Positions 7,822 to 15,318 are shown, counted from the stretch's first letter. The stretch is DNA of 22,688 nucleotides from Bacillota bacterium (GCA_023458835.1 JAEWWY010000192.1:1-22688), one strand, 5' to 3'. Notes: generated by a model not told the origin, from the letters alone. A program made the numbers and translations.

Positions 7822-7856
7822 GGAGCCGCTTGGCGCCCATGGCGTCCGGCGGCTCC
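7822..7856 (+). terminator. Intra-operon hairpin after the binding-protein gene
   Basis: GGAGCCGC (7822-7829) pairs with GCGGCTCC (7849-7856). Inside is a second small stem, CGCC-cat-GGCG, and the pyrimidine-rich CCTTCTTTAT follows. The permease genes downstream must still be read, so it is best seen as a partial terminator or RNA stabiliser that keeps binding-protein mRNA more abundant than permease mRNA. Confidence 0.5.
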
Positions 7857-7928
7857 CCTTCTTTATCCAACGCTCCCGGCTCCGTGATGGCGCCTGCCCA
7901 TGCCGGGTACAGAACAGGAGATGGAACC

Positions 7929-8861
7929 ATGCACCATCCAAGCCTTGCCGCAAGGTCCAGGCGCAAGCTGACCTTCCGCCAGTGGGTGAACCAGGAGCAC
8001 ATCGTGGGCGTCGTCTGCACGCTTCCCTTCATACTGGGCTTTTTCCTGTTTTTGATCGTTCCCATGCTGATTTCGGCATACTATTCCCTTTGCGATTATG
8101 ATATCCTTTCGGCGCCAAAGTGGATTGGCGCCGGCAATTTCATCAAGATATTCACGGATGACGCAAAGTTTGTAAAATCAATCGGCGTAACGTTTTATTT
8201 TGCGCTGGTTTCCGTGCCGCTTCGCCTGGTGTTCGCGCTTATGGTGGCGATGGTGCTGCTGAAAAACACAAGGCTTACGGCTTTTTACCGGTCCGCATAC
8301 TATCTGCCTTCCATTATCGGCGGCTCGGTCGCCGTTTCGATTTTATGGAAGCGCATGTTTGCCATGGACGGAACCATCAACCTTCTTCTGCAGGGTATCG
8401 GCATCGATTCCCGCCTGTCCTGGCTGGGCAATACCTCCACCGCGATCTGGACGCTGATCATACTGGCCGTCTGGCAGTTTGGCTCCTCCATGCTGATTTT
8501 CCTGTCCTCCCTCAAGCAGATCCCGGCCACGCTTTACGAGGCCGCGCATGTGGACGGCGCCTCCGGCACGTCCCGGTTCTTCCATATCACGCTTCCGCTC
8601 TTGACGCCGACGATCTTCTTTAACCTTGTCATGCAGTTGATCAATGGATTCCTTGCCTTCACCCAATGCTACATTATCACCCAGGGCAAGCCGATGAACT
8701 CAACGCTTTTTTATACGGTCTACATGTACCAGCAGGCCTTTGAATACTCCCGCACCGGCTACGCGTCGGCGCTGGCCTGGGTGATGCTGCTGATCGTGGG
8801 TGCCTTTACGGGGCTCCTGTTCCTGACCAAGCGGTTCTGGGTTTATGACGGGGGGCTCTGA
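7929..8861 (+). CDS. ABC sugar transporter permease, UgpA/MalF/TogM type
   Basis: A 310-residue inner-membrane permease with six predicted helices, beginning GVVCTLPFILGFFLFLIVP. The cytoplasmic EAA loop YEAAHVDGASGTSRFFHITL, followed by LPLLTP, docks the ATPase. The frame is open further upstream, but ATG 7929 is chosen because AGGAGA lies eight bases before it and the protein then starts just ahead of the first helix. It forms a heterodimer with the next gene's product and is only two bases from it. No ATPase gene is present in this operon. Confidence 0.93.
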   Translation: MHHPSLAARSRRKLTFRQWVNQEHIVGVVCTLPFILGFFLFLIVPMLISAYYSLCDYDILSAPKWIGAGNFIKIFTDDAKFVKSIGVTFYFALVSVPLRLVFALMVAMVLLKNTRLTAFYRSAYYLPSIIGGSVAVSILWKRMFAMDGTINLLLQGIGIDSRLSWLGNTSTAIWTLIILAVWQFGSSMLIFLSSLKQIPATLYEAAHVDGASGTSRFFHITLPLLTPTIFFNLVMQLINGFLAFTQCYIITQGKPMNSTLFYTVYMYQQAFEYSRTGYASALAWVMLLIVGAFTGLLFLTKRFWVYDGGL

Positions 8862-8863
8862 AA

Positions 8864-9718
8864 ATGAAGCGTGCGGGAAAGACGGTCGCCCTGAAAACGG
8901 TCCTTTACCACTTCCTGGTCATGATGCTTGGCATCGTGATGGTATATCCGCTTCTCTGGATGGTGATGAGCTCCTTCAAGCCTACGGGCACGATCTTTAC
9001 AACGGCCGGCCGGATCATTCCCGACCAGTGGACGTATGACAATTACGCAAACGGCCTGCGCGGCTTCGGCAGGATCCCGTTCATGACGTTTTTCAAAAAC
9101 TCCCTGTTCATTTCCGCCGCCGCCACCCTTGGCACGGTGGCCTCCTCGGCGATCGTTGCCTACGGGTTCAGCCGCACCAGGTTCAAGGGGCGCACATTCC
9201 TTTTTGCGGCGATGCTTGTGACCATGATGCTGCCCGCGCAGGTGCTGATGGTGCCCCAATACCTCTGGTATCAGAAGCTGGGCTGGGTCGGCTCCTACCT
9301 GCCGATGATCGTGCCTTACTTTTTCGCCATCCAGGGCTTTTTCGTATACCTGAATGTCAACTTCATCGACGGCATTCCCCGGGATCTGGATGAGGCGGCC
9401 AGGATAGACGGCTGCTCCGCGTACGGCATCTTTTTGCGCATCATTCTGCCGCTGCTCACGCCGGCCCTCATCACCACGGGCATCTTCTCCTTCATCTGGC
9501 GGTGGGACGACTTCCTTTCCGCCCTTTTGTACGTGCGCAGCAGCGCGCTGTATCCCGCCAGCCTCGCCCTCAAGCTTTTCAGCGACCCGAGCTCTTCCTC
9601 GGATTATGGCGCGATGTTTGCCATGAGCGCGCTGTCGATCCTGCCGGTGATGCTGATTTTTATCTTTTTGCAAAAGTACCTGGTGGAGGGCATTTCCACC
9701 AGCGGTCTGAAGGGCTGA
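8864..9718 (+). CDS. ABC sugar transporter permease, UgpE/MalG/TogN type
   Basis: A 284-residue second permease subunit. Six helices are predicted, the first being FLVMMLGIVMVYPLLWMVM followed by MSSFKP, the usual MalG-type N-terminus. The EAA loop is LDEAARIDGCSAYGIFLRI. It starts two bases after the upstream permease's stop, with the Shine-Dalgarno (GGGGG) inside that gene's end, so synthesis of the two partners is probably coupled. It works with the binding protein at 6538 and an ATPase supplied from elsewhere. Confidence 0.93.
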   Translation: MKRAGKTVALKTVLYHFLVMMLGIVMVYPLLWMVMSSFKPTGTIFTTAGRIIPDQWTYDNYANGLRGFGRIPFMTFFKNSLFISAAATLGTVASSAIVAYGFSRTRFKGRTFLFAAMLVTMMLPAQVLMVPQYLWYQKLGWVGSYLPMIVPYFFAIQGFFVYLNVNFIDGIPRDLDEAARIDGCSAYGIFLRIILPLLTPALITTGIFSFIWRWDDFLSALLYVRSSALYPASLALKLFSDPSSSSDYGAMFAMSALSILPVMLIFIFLQKYLVEGISTSGLKG

Positions 9719-9756
9719 GGGCCATCGCCATAGAAACATACAGGGGAGGAATGAGC

Positions 9757-10854
9757 ATGGAAAAGTTATTGTTTGAAGGAAAGACGGCGCTGGATTACGC
9801 GCGGCTGGCCTGCGATACGCTGATGCGCAAGTTCGCGCCGGAGGCGCTGCCGCCCAGGCGCCACTTCCATTATCATCAGGGCGTGTTCCTGTCCGGCATG
9901 CATAAAACCTGTCTTTTGAGCGGCGATGAAAAATACCGCGGTTATATCAAGGCCTGGGTCGATTCGCTGGTCGACGGGTACGGAAACATCATGGATTTCA
10001 ACCCGGGGCAGTTGGACGACCTGCAGCCGGGCATTTTGCTGTTTCCCCTGTACGAGCGCACCGGCGAAGCGCGGTACAGGGCGGCGATGGATACCATCGC
10101 CTACTACATGGAGCATTTTCCGAAAAACCCGGAAGGCGGCTTCTGGCACAAGGCCTGGTACCGCAACCAGATGTGGCTGGACGGCCTGTATATGGCAGGC
10201 CCCTTCTGCGCGCAATACGGCGCGGTGTTTGACAAGCCGGCGTTCTTTGACAGCGTTGTCTCCCAGGCGGAGCTGATGGAGCGGAAAACCCGCGATCCCA
10301 GGACAGGCCTTTGGTACCATGCCTGGGACTATGAGAAAAAGCAGCCCTGGGCAGACCCTCAAACAGGGCTTTCACGGGAATTTTGGGGCCGGTCCATGGG
10401 CTGGGTGCCGGTGGCGCTGCTGGACGAGCTGGAATTTCTTCCGGCGGCCCATCCCGGCCGGGCCGTGCTCAAACGGATTGCCTGCGACCTGCTGCTTTCG
10501 CTGATACCCTATCAGGACAAGGAAACCGGGCTGTGGTACCAGGTGACCGACAAGGGCGGCCAGGCGGGGAACTGGCTGGAATCCTCCTGCACATGCCTGT
10601 ACACGGCGGCGGTCTGCAAGGCCGTCCGGATGGGGCTGATGGACAGGGCCCATCTGGACACGGCGAGAAAGGGATGCCAGGGCGTCCTGCGCCGGCTGGA
10701 GCATGATGAAAACGGTATGCTGATCGGAAATATCTGCATAGGGACCGGGGTGGGGGATTATGCGCATTATTGCGCGCGCCCTACCAGCACCAACGACCTG
10801 CATGGCGTGGGCGCGTTCCTTCTCATGTGCCCGGAGGCGGAGCAGGCGCTGTAA
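9757..10854 (+). CDS. GH105 unsaturated glycuronyl/rhamnogalacturonyl hydrolase
   Basis: A 365-residue glycoside hydrolase family 88/105 enzyme. It removes the 4,5-unsaturated uronic acid that polysaccharide lyases leave at the non-reducing end of pectin fragments, by hydration of the double bond. The protein lacks a signal peptide, so it acts on imported oligosaccharides in the cytoplasm. Visible motifs are FNPGQLDDLQPG (Asp87/Asp88), NQMWLDGLYMAGP (Asp142) and WGRSMGWV (about 210-217). These align closely with the B. subtilis YteR catalytic residues Asp88 and Asp143. Of two in-frame ATGs, 9757 sits six bases from GGGGAGGA, while 9751 touches it. It is the last gene of the transporter operon, as in the B. 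subtilis yteP-ytcP-ytcQ-yteR cluster. Rhamnogalacturonan versus homogalacturonan fragments cannot be told apart here. Confidence 0.92.
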   Translation: MEKLLFEGKTALDYARLACDTLMRKFAPEALPPRRHFHYHQGVFLSGMHKTCLLSGDEKYRGYIKAWVDSLVDGYGNIMDFNPGQLDDLQPGILLFPLYERTGEARYRAAMDTIAYYMEHFPKNPEGGFWHKAWYRNQMWLDGLYMAGPFCAQYGAVFDKPAFFDSVVSQAELMERKTRDPRTGLWYHAWDYEKKQPWADPQTGLSREFWGRSMGWVPVALLDELEFLPAAHPGRAVLKRIACDLLLSLIPYQDKETGLWYQVTDKGGQAGNWLESSCTCLYTAAVCKAVRMGLMDRAHLDTARKGCQGVLRRLEHDENGMLIGNICIGTGVGDYAHYCARPTSTNDLHGVGAFLLMCPEAEQAL

Positions 10855-10895
10855 CGGCCGGGGAGGTTTGGGGGCTCACGGGGGCTGTGCGGATT

Positions 10896-10914
10896 ATGTG
10901 CCTACGGGGCACAT
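10896..10914 (+). other. Short hairpin downstream of the GH105 gene
   Basis: ATGTGCC (10896-10902), loop TACGG, GGCACAT (10908-10914). There is no T-run after it, so it is a weak candidate for ending the plus-strand operon. The rest of the 188-base gap between the convergent genes holds the minus-strand terminator and nothing else recognisable. Confidence 0.3.
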
Positions 10915-10977
10915 TGACCTGTAACCGTGCGCTTGTATTTGCTATCCGCATGAATAACGCGCAGATAAAAGCGGGTA

Positions 10978-11018
10978 CGAAAAATGGCCTCCGGCTATTC
11001 AATCATATGCCGGAGGCC
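10978..11018 (-). terminator. Rho-independent terminator of the nucleoside phosphorylase operon
   Basis: On the minus strand a perfect 10-bp stem, GGCCTCCGGC/GCCGGAGGCC (arms 11009-11018 and 10986-10995), is followed by ATTTTTCG. It lies 25 bases after the purine phosphorylase stop codon and closes the minus-strand gene group. Confidence 0.85.
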
Positions 11019-11042
11019 CAGAAGGCCTGTCTTTGCCAGGCA

Positions 11043-11876
11043 TCATCCCGCCAGGGCGGCTATTTTGGCAATGGACCGGCTTATAAGCCTTTCAAAGCCG
11101 CTGTTGTCGCGCGGCCTGGTCATATCGTGGGTCAGCGGCCCTTTTTCAATCCCCGCCCCCATATTGCCGATGCTGGAAATGCCGCAAATTTTAATGCCCA
11201 TATGATTCGCCGCGATCGCCTCGCAGACGGTGCTCATACCGACGGCATCAACCCCCAGCTTTTCAAGGAGCCTGACCTCAAAAGGCGTCTCGTACTGCGG
11301 GCCGGTCAATTGGGCGTATACGCCCTCCCTTAATCCAATGCCCAGCTCCGCGGCCGAGGTGCGAAGGGCCGCGTTCAGGTCATGGCTGTAGACCTCTGTC
11401 ATATCGGGAAAGCGGCAGCCCAGCCCGTCCATGTTCCTGCCGATGAGGGGGGAAGGAATAAACATCGATACATGGTCGGTAATCAGCATCAGATCGCCGG
11501 GGGCGAACGACCGGTTGACCGCGCCGGAGCCATTGGTAATGATGAGGCACCGGATACCCATCAGCCCCATGAGGCGGACCGGCAGCATGACGTCGTCCAT
11601 GGAATAGCCTTCATAATAATGGACGCGGCCCTGCATCACCATAACCGGAACGCCGCCGGTCCAGCCAAGGATGAACCGGCCGGCATGGCCTTCCACCGTT
11701 GAAACAGGGAAGCCCCCGATTTCGCCGTAATCAATGGTGAATCTTTCCTGAACCAGGCTCCCGGCGGAACCGTTGAGGCCCGTGCCCAGGATCAGGCCGA
11801 TCGCAGGCGAAAAGCCTTCCGACAGGCGCTTCACCGTTTCGGTGCATCTTAACAGCTTCTCATAGGCAGTTTCCAT
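11043..11876 (-). CDS. punA: Purine-nucleoside phosphorylase, trimeric (inosine/guanosine) type
   Basis: A 277-residue cytoplasmic enzyme that splits inosine or guanosine with phosphate into base and ribose-1-phosphate. Family marks are LILGTGLNG (phosphate loop), VEGHAG (His64), GRVHYYEGY (Arg84, His86), TNGSGAVNRSFAPGD, TGPQYETPFE (Glu196), VGMST (Met214) and SIGNMGAGI (Asn238). Glu196 with Asn238 is the 6-oxopurine pair of the human and trimeric bacterial enzymes, so adenosine is unlikely. The Thr that normally precedes this Asn is replaced by Gly237. The length matches the trimeric class, not the hexameric DeoD. AGAGG lies about nine bases before ATG. It is last in the phosphorylase group and followed by a strong terminator. 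Confidence 0.93.
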   Translation of the reverse strand: METAYEKLLRCTETVKRLSEGFSPAIGLILGTGLNGSAGSLVQERFTIDYGEIGGFPVSTVEGHAGRFILGWTGGVPVMVMQGRVHYYEGYSMDDVMLPVRLMGLMGIRCLIITNGSGAVNRSFAPGDLMLITDHVSMFIPSPLIGRNMDGLGCRFPDMTEVYSHDLNAALRTSAAELGIGLREGVYAQLTGPQYETPFEVRLLEKLGVDAVGMSTVCEAIAANHMGIKICGISSIGNMGAGIEKGPLTHDMTRPRDNSGFERLISRSIAKIAALAG

Positions 11877-11922
11877 TCAAGCCCGCCTCTTTCCTGAAAT
11901 CACGCCGGTCAGGCGGTTCGGA

Positions 11923-12654
11923 TCATCCGTTCTTATCCTGCCCGATCAGGTAACCGATGGCGTCTACGGCCACCCTGACCGTCTCCTTCATATCGCCCCG
12001 GTTGTTCAAAATGCAGCCCGTTCTGGCCTTGCGGATGGAGGAAACCACAAACAGGGCGGCCGCTTCCATCTCGCTTGCCAGCACGCCGCCTTTTTTCCAT
12101 GCGCTCCACTGATATCTCAGCTTGGGCTCCACGGGGATCGTCTCCGGCTCGGTTTCGCCGTAGAAGCCGTCCTTGGATTGTATGATCCCCACATGATGCC
12201 CCTTGCTGTTTTTTTTCGCCGCCCAAACCAGCGCCTGAACCACCCTGTAATCGGCCACGGCGGGATAGGAAAGCGGCTCATAATGCAGCGTAGTCCCCTC
12301 ATCCCGCACCGCTCCGGTTGCAATGATGCAGTCGTTGGCATCAAAATAATCCTGGATCATCCCCGCTGTGCCCACGCGTATGAAGGTGTCCGCGCCCACC
12401 GCGATCAGTTCCTCCACCGCGATGGCGGCGGAGGGGGAGCCGATGCCGGTGCTGGTTACCGATACCTTCACGCCGTCAAGGTATCCCGTATAGGTGCGGA
12501 ATTCCCGGTGACAGGCCACCTCCCTGGCGTCCTTCAGGAAAGCGGCGATCATCTCCACCCGGCCGGGATCGCCAGGCAAAATCACATACCTGCCAACGTC
12601 GCCCGGCTTGATCTGCAGATGATACTGCTCTCCACGCTCGTTTAAAGCATACAT
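11923..12654 (-). CDS. Uridine phosphorylase-family protein with divergent base-recognition loop
   Basis: A 243-residue PNP/UDP family 1 nucleoside phosphorylase. It has the phosphate and ribose motifs LPGDPGR (26-32), STGIGSPSAAIAVEEL, FIRVGT (Arg93) and SEMEAAALF (194-202), so catalysis is probably intact. In the base-recognition loop, where uridine phosphorylases have FYGQ, this protein has KDGFYGETEPE with Glu167. The C-terminal region is also shorter than in the paralogue at 13318, with GCILNNRGDM where that one has VLLVGVNPELKKAG. Substrate specificity may therefore differ from uridine. Its Shine-Dalgarno (AAAGGAAG) overlaps the stop of the upstream membrane-protein gene, five bases away, so translation is likely coupled. 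Calling it udp would over-state what is known. Confidence 0.85.
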   Translation of the reverse strand: MYALNERGEQYHLQIKPGDVGRYVILPGDPGRVEMIAAFLKDAREVACHREFRTYTGYLDGVKVSVTSTGIGSPSAAIAVEELIAVGADTFIRVGTAGMIQDYFDANDCIIATGAVRDEGTTLHYEPLSYPAVADYRVVQALVWAAKKNSKGHHVGIIQSKDGFYGETEPETIPVEPKLRYQWSAWKKGGVLASEMEAAALFVVSSIRKARTGCILNNRGDMKETVRVAVDAIGYLIGQDKNG

Positions 12655-12659
12655 ACGGA

Positions 12660-13337
12660 TTACTTCCTTTCCGCCCTGCCGCCTGAAGCCAGAATCCTGG
12701 CGCCGCCGCCGGGCAATAGCCTGGGTCCCAGTATTTTTTGAAAAAACTTTAAAAAGAACTCAAAAACAACGCCGCACAGCAGCAAAGACAGCAGCGTGCC
12801 CAGGCCCCAGACCCCGCCCACGGCCGCGCCGATGACGAATACCACCGCATAGAAGCAGTACATGGCATTCTGCCTGGAGATCCTCCATTTTTGATGCATC
12901 GACAGTATGATCCCATCGAAGGCCGAGGTCCCCAGGTCCGCATTGATATACAATCCAAGCCCCATTCCGTTGAGGCCGATCGCCGCCAGGCACACCCAAA
13001 GGCGTACCGCAAAATGCGCATCGGCGGGAAGGGCGTCGAAAAAGACGCGCTGGGACAAGGCGATAAAGCTGCCCAAGGTCAATGCGCAAATCGCGGTGGA
13101 AGCCCCCAGCTTGCGGTAGTCCACCAGCGCCAGCAAAACCAGCAGCGCGATGTTGACCAGGTTGGAGGCGTTGCCGTGGGTGATGCTCAGGGCCCTGTGG
13201 AGGCCGTCCACCAGCACCGAGGTGGGGTCGGAGCCGATATCGGCCCAGAACATCGCCGCGATGGAAAAACCCAGCATTGCCACGCCCGCCAGCGCCGCCA
13301 GCAGCCGAAGGCCAAGGTTAGCTTTGCGCCTTGTCAT
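12660..13337 (-). CDS. YczE/YyaS/YitT-family integral membrane protein of unknown function
   Basis: A 225-residue membrane protein with about five or six hydrophobic helices. It begins LRLLAALAGVAMLGFSIAAM and contains the family's repeated pattern of a helix followed by IGSDPTSVLVDGL and, in the second half, ADLGTSAFDGIIL. The family's biochemical role is not established; YczE of Bacillus is tied to secondary-metabolite production without a known mechanism. Its start overlaps the upstream uridine phosphorylase gene by 20 bases, with AGAAGGAT upstream of ATG, and a second phosphorylase paralogue starts five bases after its stop. Such tight packing suggests a partner role, for example moving a nucleoside or base across the membrane. 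That is inference only. Confidence 0.85.
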   Translation of the reverse strand: MTRRKANLGLRLLAALAGVAMLGFSIAAMFWADIGSDPTSVLVDGLHRALSITHGNASNLVNIALLVLLALVDYRKLGASTAICALTLGSFIALSQRVFFDALPADAHFAVRLWVCLAAIGLNGMGLGLYINADLGTSAFDGIILSMHQKWRISRQNAMYCFYAVVFVIGAAVGGVWGLGTLLSLLLCGVVFEFFLKFFQKILGPRLLPGGGARILASGGRAERK

Positions 13338-14082
13338 TTTGGATGATCCTTCTCATGGCATTGACGGCAATCCGGATGGGGCGGTCAGTATCGTTGCAAT
13401 GGCCCTCGTTGATCCCCGCCTTCTTCAATTCGGGATTCACGCCGACCAGCAAAACGCTTCCCGCCCTGATGCCCAGCACGGAGGACACGATAAACAGCGC
13501 CGCGCTCTCCATTTCGCTGGTCAGCGCTCCGCCCTGTATCCAGGCCTTCCATTTGTTTTCCAGCTCATAGGAAACCGGCATGCGCTGGGGGGCGTGCTGG
13601 CCATAAAAGGAGTCCTTGCATTCCACAACCCCCACGTGATAGGGGATGCCGCTCTCAAGGGCAGCCTCCGCCAGGGCCCGTGTGACCTCAAAATCAGCGG
13701 CCGCGGGGAACTCGATGGGCATATATTCCTTGGTGGTTCCTTCCATGCGGATGGCCGAGGAGGCGATGACCACATCGCCCACATGCACCTTGCGGGACAT
13801 GCCGCCAGAGGTGCCCACCCGTATGATAGTATCCACGCCCAGGGCGTTCAGCTCCTCGATGGCAATTGCGGCGGAAGGGCCGCCAATGCCGCTGGATGTG
13901 ACGGTTACCAGCTCGCCGTCCAGGCAGCCGGTGTAGGTGGTAAATTCCCTGTTTTGCGCGATCAGCTTCGGGCTTTCCAAGTACTGTGCGATTTTCTCGC
14001 AGCGTCCGGGATCGCCGGGCAAAATGGCGTAACGGCCCACCTGCCCCTGGCCGCAGGCAATGTGATACTGCTTCTTTTCCAT
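13318..14082 (-). CDS. udp: Uridine phosphorylase
   Basis: A 254-residue nucleoside phosphorylase that converts uridine and phosphate to uracil and ribose-1-phosphate. Motifs are LPGDPGR (21-27), SSGIGGPSAAIAIEEL, IIRVGTSGG (Arg88), VECKDSFYGQHAP with Gln162 in the uracil-binding loop, and SEMESAALFI. The full C-terminal segment VLLVGVNPELKKAG is present. This is the canonical Firmicutes form, in contrast to the paralogue at 11923. AGGAGGAAGGGT lies before ATG. It starts 64 bases after the phospholipase C-like gene and overlaps the following membrane-protein gene, so all may be one transcript. Confidence 0.93.
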   Translation of the reverse strand: MEKKQYHIACGQGQVGRYAILPGDPGRCEKIAQYLESPKLIAQNREFTTYTGCLDGELVTVTSSGIGGPSAAIAIEELNALGVDTIIRVGTSGGMSRKVHVGDVVIASSAIRMEGTTKEYMPIEFPAAADFEVTRALAEAALESGIPYHVGVVECKDSFYGQHAPQRMPVSYELENKWKAWIQGGALTSEMESAALFIVSSVLGIRAGSVLLVGVNPELKKAGINEGHCNDTDRPIRIAVNAMRRIIQNDKAQS

Positions 14083-14100
14083 ACCCTTCCTCCTGCATTT

Positions 14101-14126
14101 TTATACGGACCGCCTGTATAAGGCGG
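14101..14126 (-). other. Two competing small stems in the gap before udp
   Basis: TTATAC (14101-14106) can pair with GTATAA (14116-14121), and CCGCCT (14110-14115) can pair with AGGCGG (14121-14126). The stems overlap, so only one forms at a time. No T-run follows on the minus strand. This may be an intercistronic processing or regulatory hairpin between the phospholipase-like gene and udp. Confidence 0.3.
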
Positions 14127-14146
14127 GATCCTCATGCTCTCCCCGT

Positions 14147-15097
14147 TCAGACCTCCAAGCCGAAGGCCGCGGGGTTTCCGTCATCAAAGGTGGGAATATC
14201 ATCGTCCAGCCCGAGGGGGCGGTCCTCCGCGGCAGCCTGCCACATTTGCCCGATCAGCGCGGCGGCCGCCTGAACAGCCGCATCGAAAAGCTCCGGCACG
14301 CTTTCATGCCTGGCCGCGCCTTTGACGCGGAAATTATGCCACTCCTGCCTGCCAAGGTTCAGGATGTCATAATTCACCCGCTTTGGCCTGCAATTGGCGC
14401 TCTGCGCGTTTCTTTCGTTTCGAATAAGATCCAGCAGCTTGCAGAACAGCCAGCTTTTCACATAGGTGGGATCGAACATGAAGCGCTCTTTTTTGAAGGC
14501 GTTGACGATGCACGCCTCGATGTCCTCAGGCTGGAAATCTCCCTGATACACCTTTGAGATCACATGGGCCTGAAGCTCGCCGATTGCTTTCAGTTGGGAC
14601 TTTGCCTCAATCAGTTGCGGGTCCATGCGGTATGCCCTGATATTCCCGCCCGCCTGGCGCAGATACATTGCGGTATCCAGGTCTGTTTCCAGCTTCATGT
14701 GGATGCCGTAAGGCAGGGAGGAATGATACCGGTCCCGCATCTTTTCCTGCATGAAGTAGATATAGGGGTGCACGGCGCGGTCCAGGCAATAATGGCATAA
14801 AAAGCCGGATACATAGGCAGCGGCGGCTCCGTTTCCGCCATTTTGGGAAAGATACTCCCGCATGGCCTCCAGAAGCAGGGCGTTCTTCGTTTTGTGCATC
14901 CTGGCGCCATAATCACCCAGGGGATTGGGCGCGCGCTTGAAGCCGTTCCGGAAAAAAAGGATATCCGGCCCCTGGGCGCCCCATTGGAAGGCGGCGGGAT
15001 TGTCCTGTATGATGCGGGCGGCGGCATCCTCCTTTGCTGCCAGCAAGCTTTTCAGCACGCTCTGGCCAAACAGGGTATGCGTTACATAAGACGGCAT
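14147..15097 (-). CDS. Zinc-dependent phospholipase C-like protein
   Basis: A 316-residue protein of the Zn-dependent PLC family. A full set of likely zinc ligands can be read in family order: His7 (MPSYVTH), Asp45 (GAQGPDILFF), His68, His102-x3-Asp106-x3-His110 (FLCHYCLDRAVHPY) and His133-x3-Glu137. This parallels His14, Asp55, His69, His118, Asp122, His128, His142 and Glu146 of the B. cereus enzyme. Unlike that secreted toxin there is no signal peptide, so the protein is probably cytoplasmic and its phospholipid or phosphoester substrate is unknown. The frame is open to 15268, but the ATG at 15097 is chosen because it gives the conserved N-terminus and because a promoter -10 lies within the longer reading frame. 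It faces the ugp-like operon across a 404-base gap and leads the minus-strand phosphorylase group. Confidence 0.85.
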   Translation of the reverse strand: MPSYVTHTLFGQSVLKSLLAAKEDAAARIIQDNPAAFQWGAQGPDILFFRNGFKRAPNPLGDYGARMHKTKNALLLEAMREYLSQNGGNGAAAAYVSGFLCHYCLDRAVHPYIYFMQEKMRDRYHSSLPYGIHMKLETDLDTAMYLRQAGGNIRAYRMDPQLIEAKSQLKAIGELQAHVISKVYQGDFQPEDIEACIVNAFKKERFMFDPTYVKSWLFCKLLDLIRNERNAQSANCRPKRVNYDILNLGRQEWHNFRVKGAARHESVPELFDAAVQAAAALIGQMWQAAAEDRPLGLDDDIPTFDDGNPAAFGLEV

Positions 15098-15215
15098 AAA
15101 TATACACATCCTCATCCAGAATTTGGTGCCGGGCGGGGTGCGGATCATCAGGCGGGCCGGTCCGTTCCGGCGGACATTGACGTATATTTTCAATGCCCGC
15201 CAAAAACAGGCGACA

Positions 15216-15245
15216 AGTATAGCATGGCCGTCAGGCTGAATGCAA
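15216..15245 (-). promoter_or_regulatory. Proximal promoter of the phospholipase C-like gene
   Basis: On the minus strand TTGCAT (15240-15245), 18 bases, TATACT (15216-15221). The leader would be about 110 bases. Both hexamers are good sigma-A matches. Confidence 0.6.
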
Positions 15246-15266
15246 TCCATTTTCGCCACGGAACGC

Positions 15267-15310
15267 ATTTATATAAAAAATGCATATAAATACTATAAAT
15301 TATTATGCAT
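15267..15310. promoter_or_regulatory. AT-rich nested inverted repeats between divergent promoters
   Basis: Within the 404-base gap 15098-15501, ATTTATAT (15267-15274) is repeated inverted as ATATAAAT (15284-15291), and ATGCATA (15280-15286) as TATGCAT (15304-15310). The stretch is far more AT-rich than its surroundings and lies between the two promoter systems, overlapping the distal minus-strand -10. It is a plausible shared operator. The rest of the gap holds the three promoters and two 5' leaders. Confidence 0.35.
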
Positions 15311-15318
15311 CATGTCAA
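15290..15318 (-). promoter_or_regulatory. Distal promoter of the phospholipase C-like gene
   Basis: On the minus strand a perfect TTGACA (15313-15318), 17 bases, TAGTAT (15290-15295). It would give a leader of roughly 185 bases, and may serve as a second, separately regulated start for the same gene. Confidence 0.5.

Noticed and set aside
6502..7953. 483-residue open frame on the minus strand opposite the solute-binding protein gene
   Set aside because: The protein is Gly/His/Arg-rich low-complexity with no domain, and the plus-strand gene is a clear family member. It is an effect of GC-rich third positions.
9502..9756. N-terminal extension of the GH105 frame into the permease gene
   Set aside because: It overlaps the conserved end of the permease in another frame; GGGGAGGA before 9757 and YteR-like residue numbering support the shorter protein.
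15098..15268. Longer start for the phospholipase C-like protein
   Set aside because: The added residues are not family-like and contain no signal peptide, and a sigma-A promoter -10 at 15216-15221 lies inside the extension.
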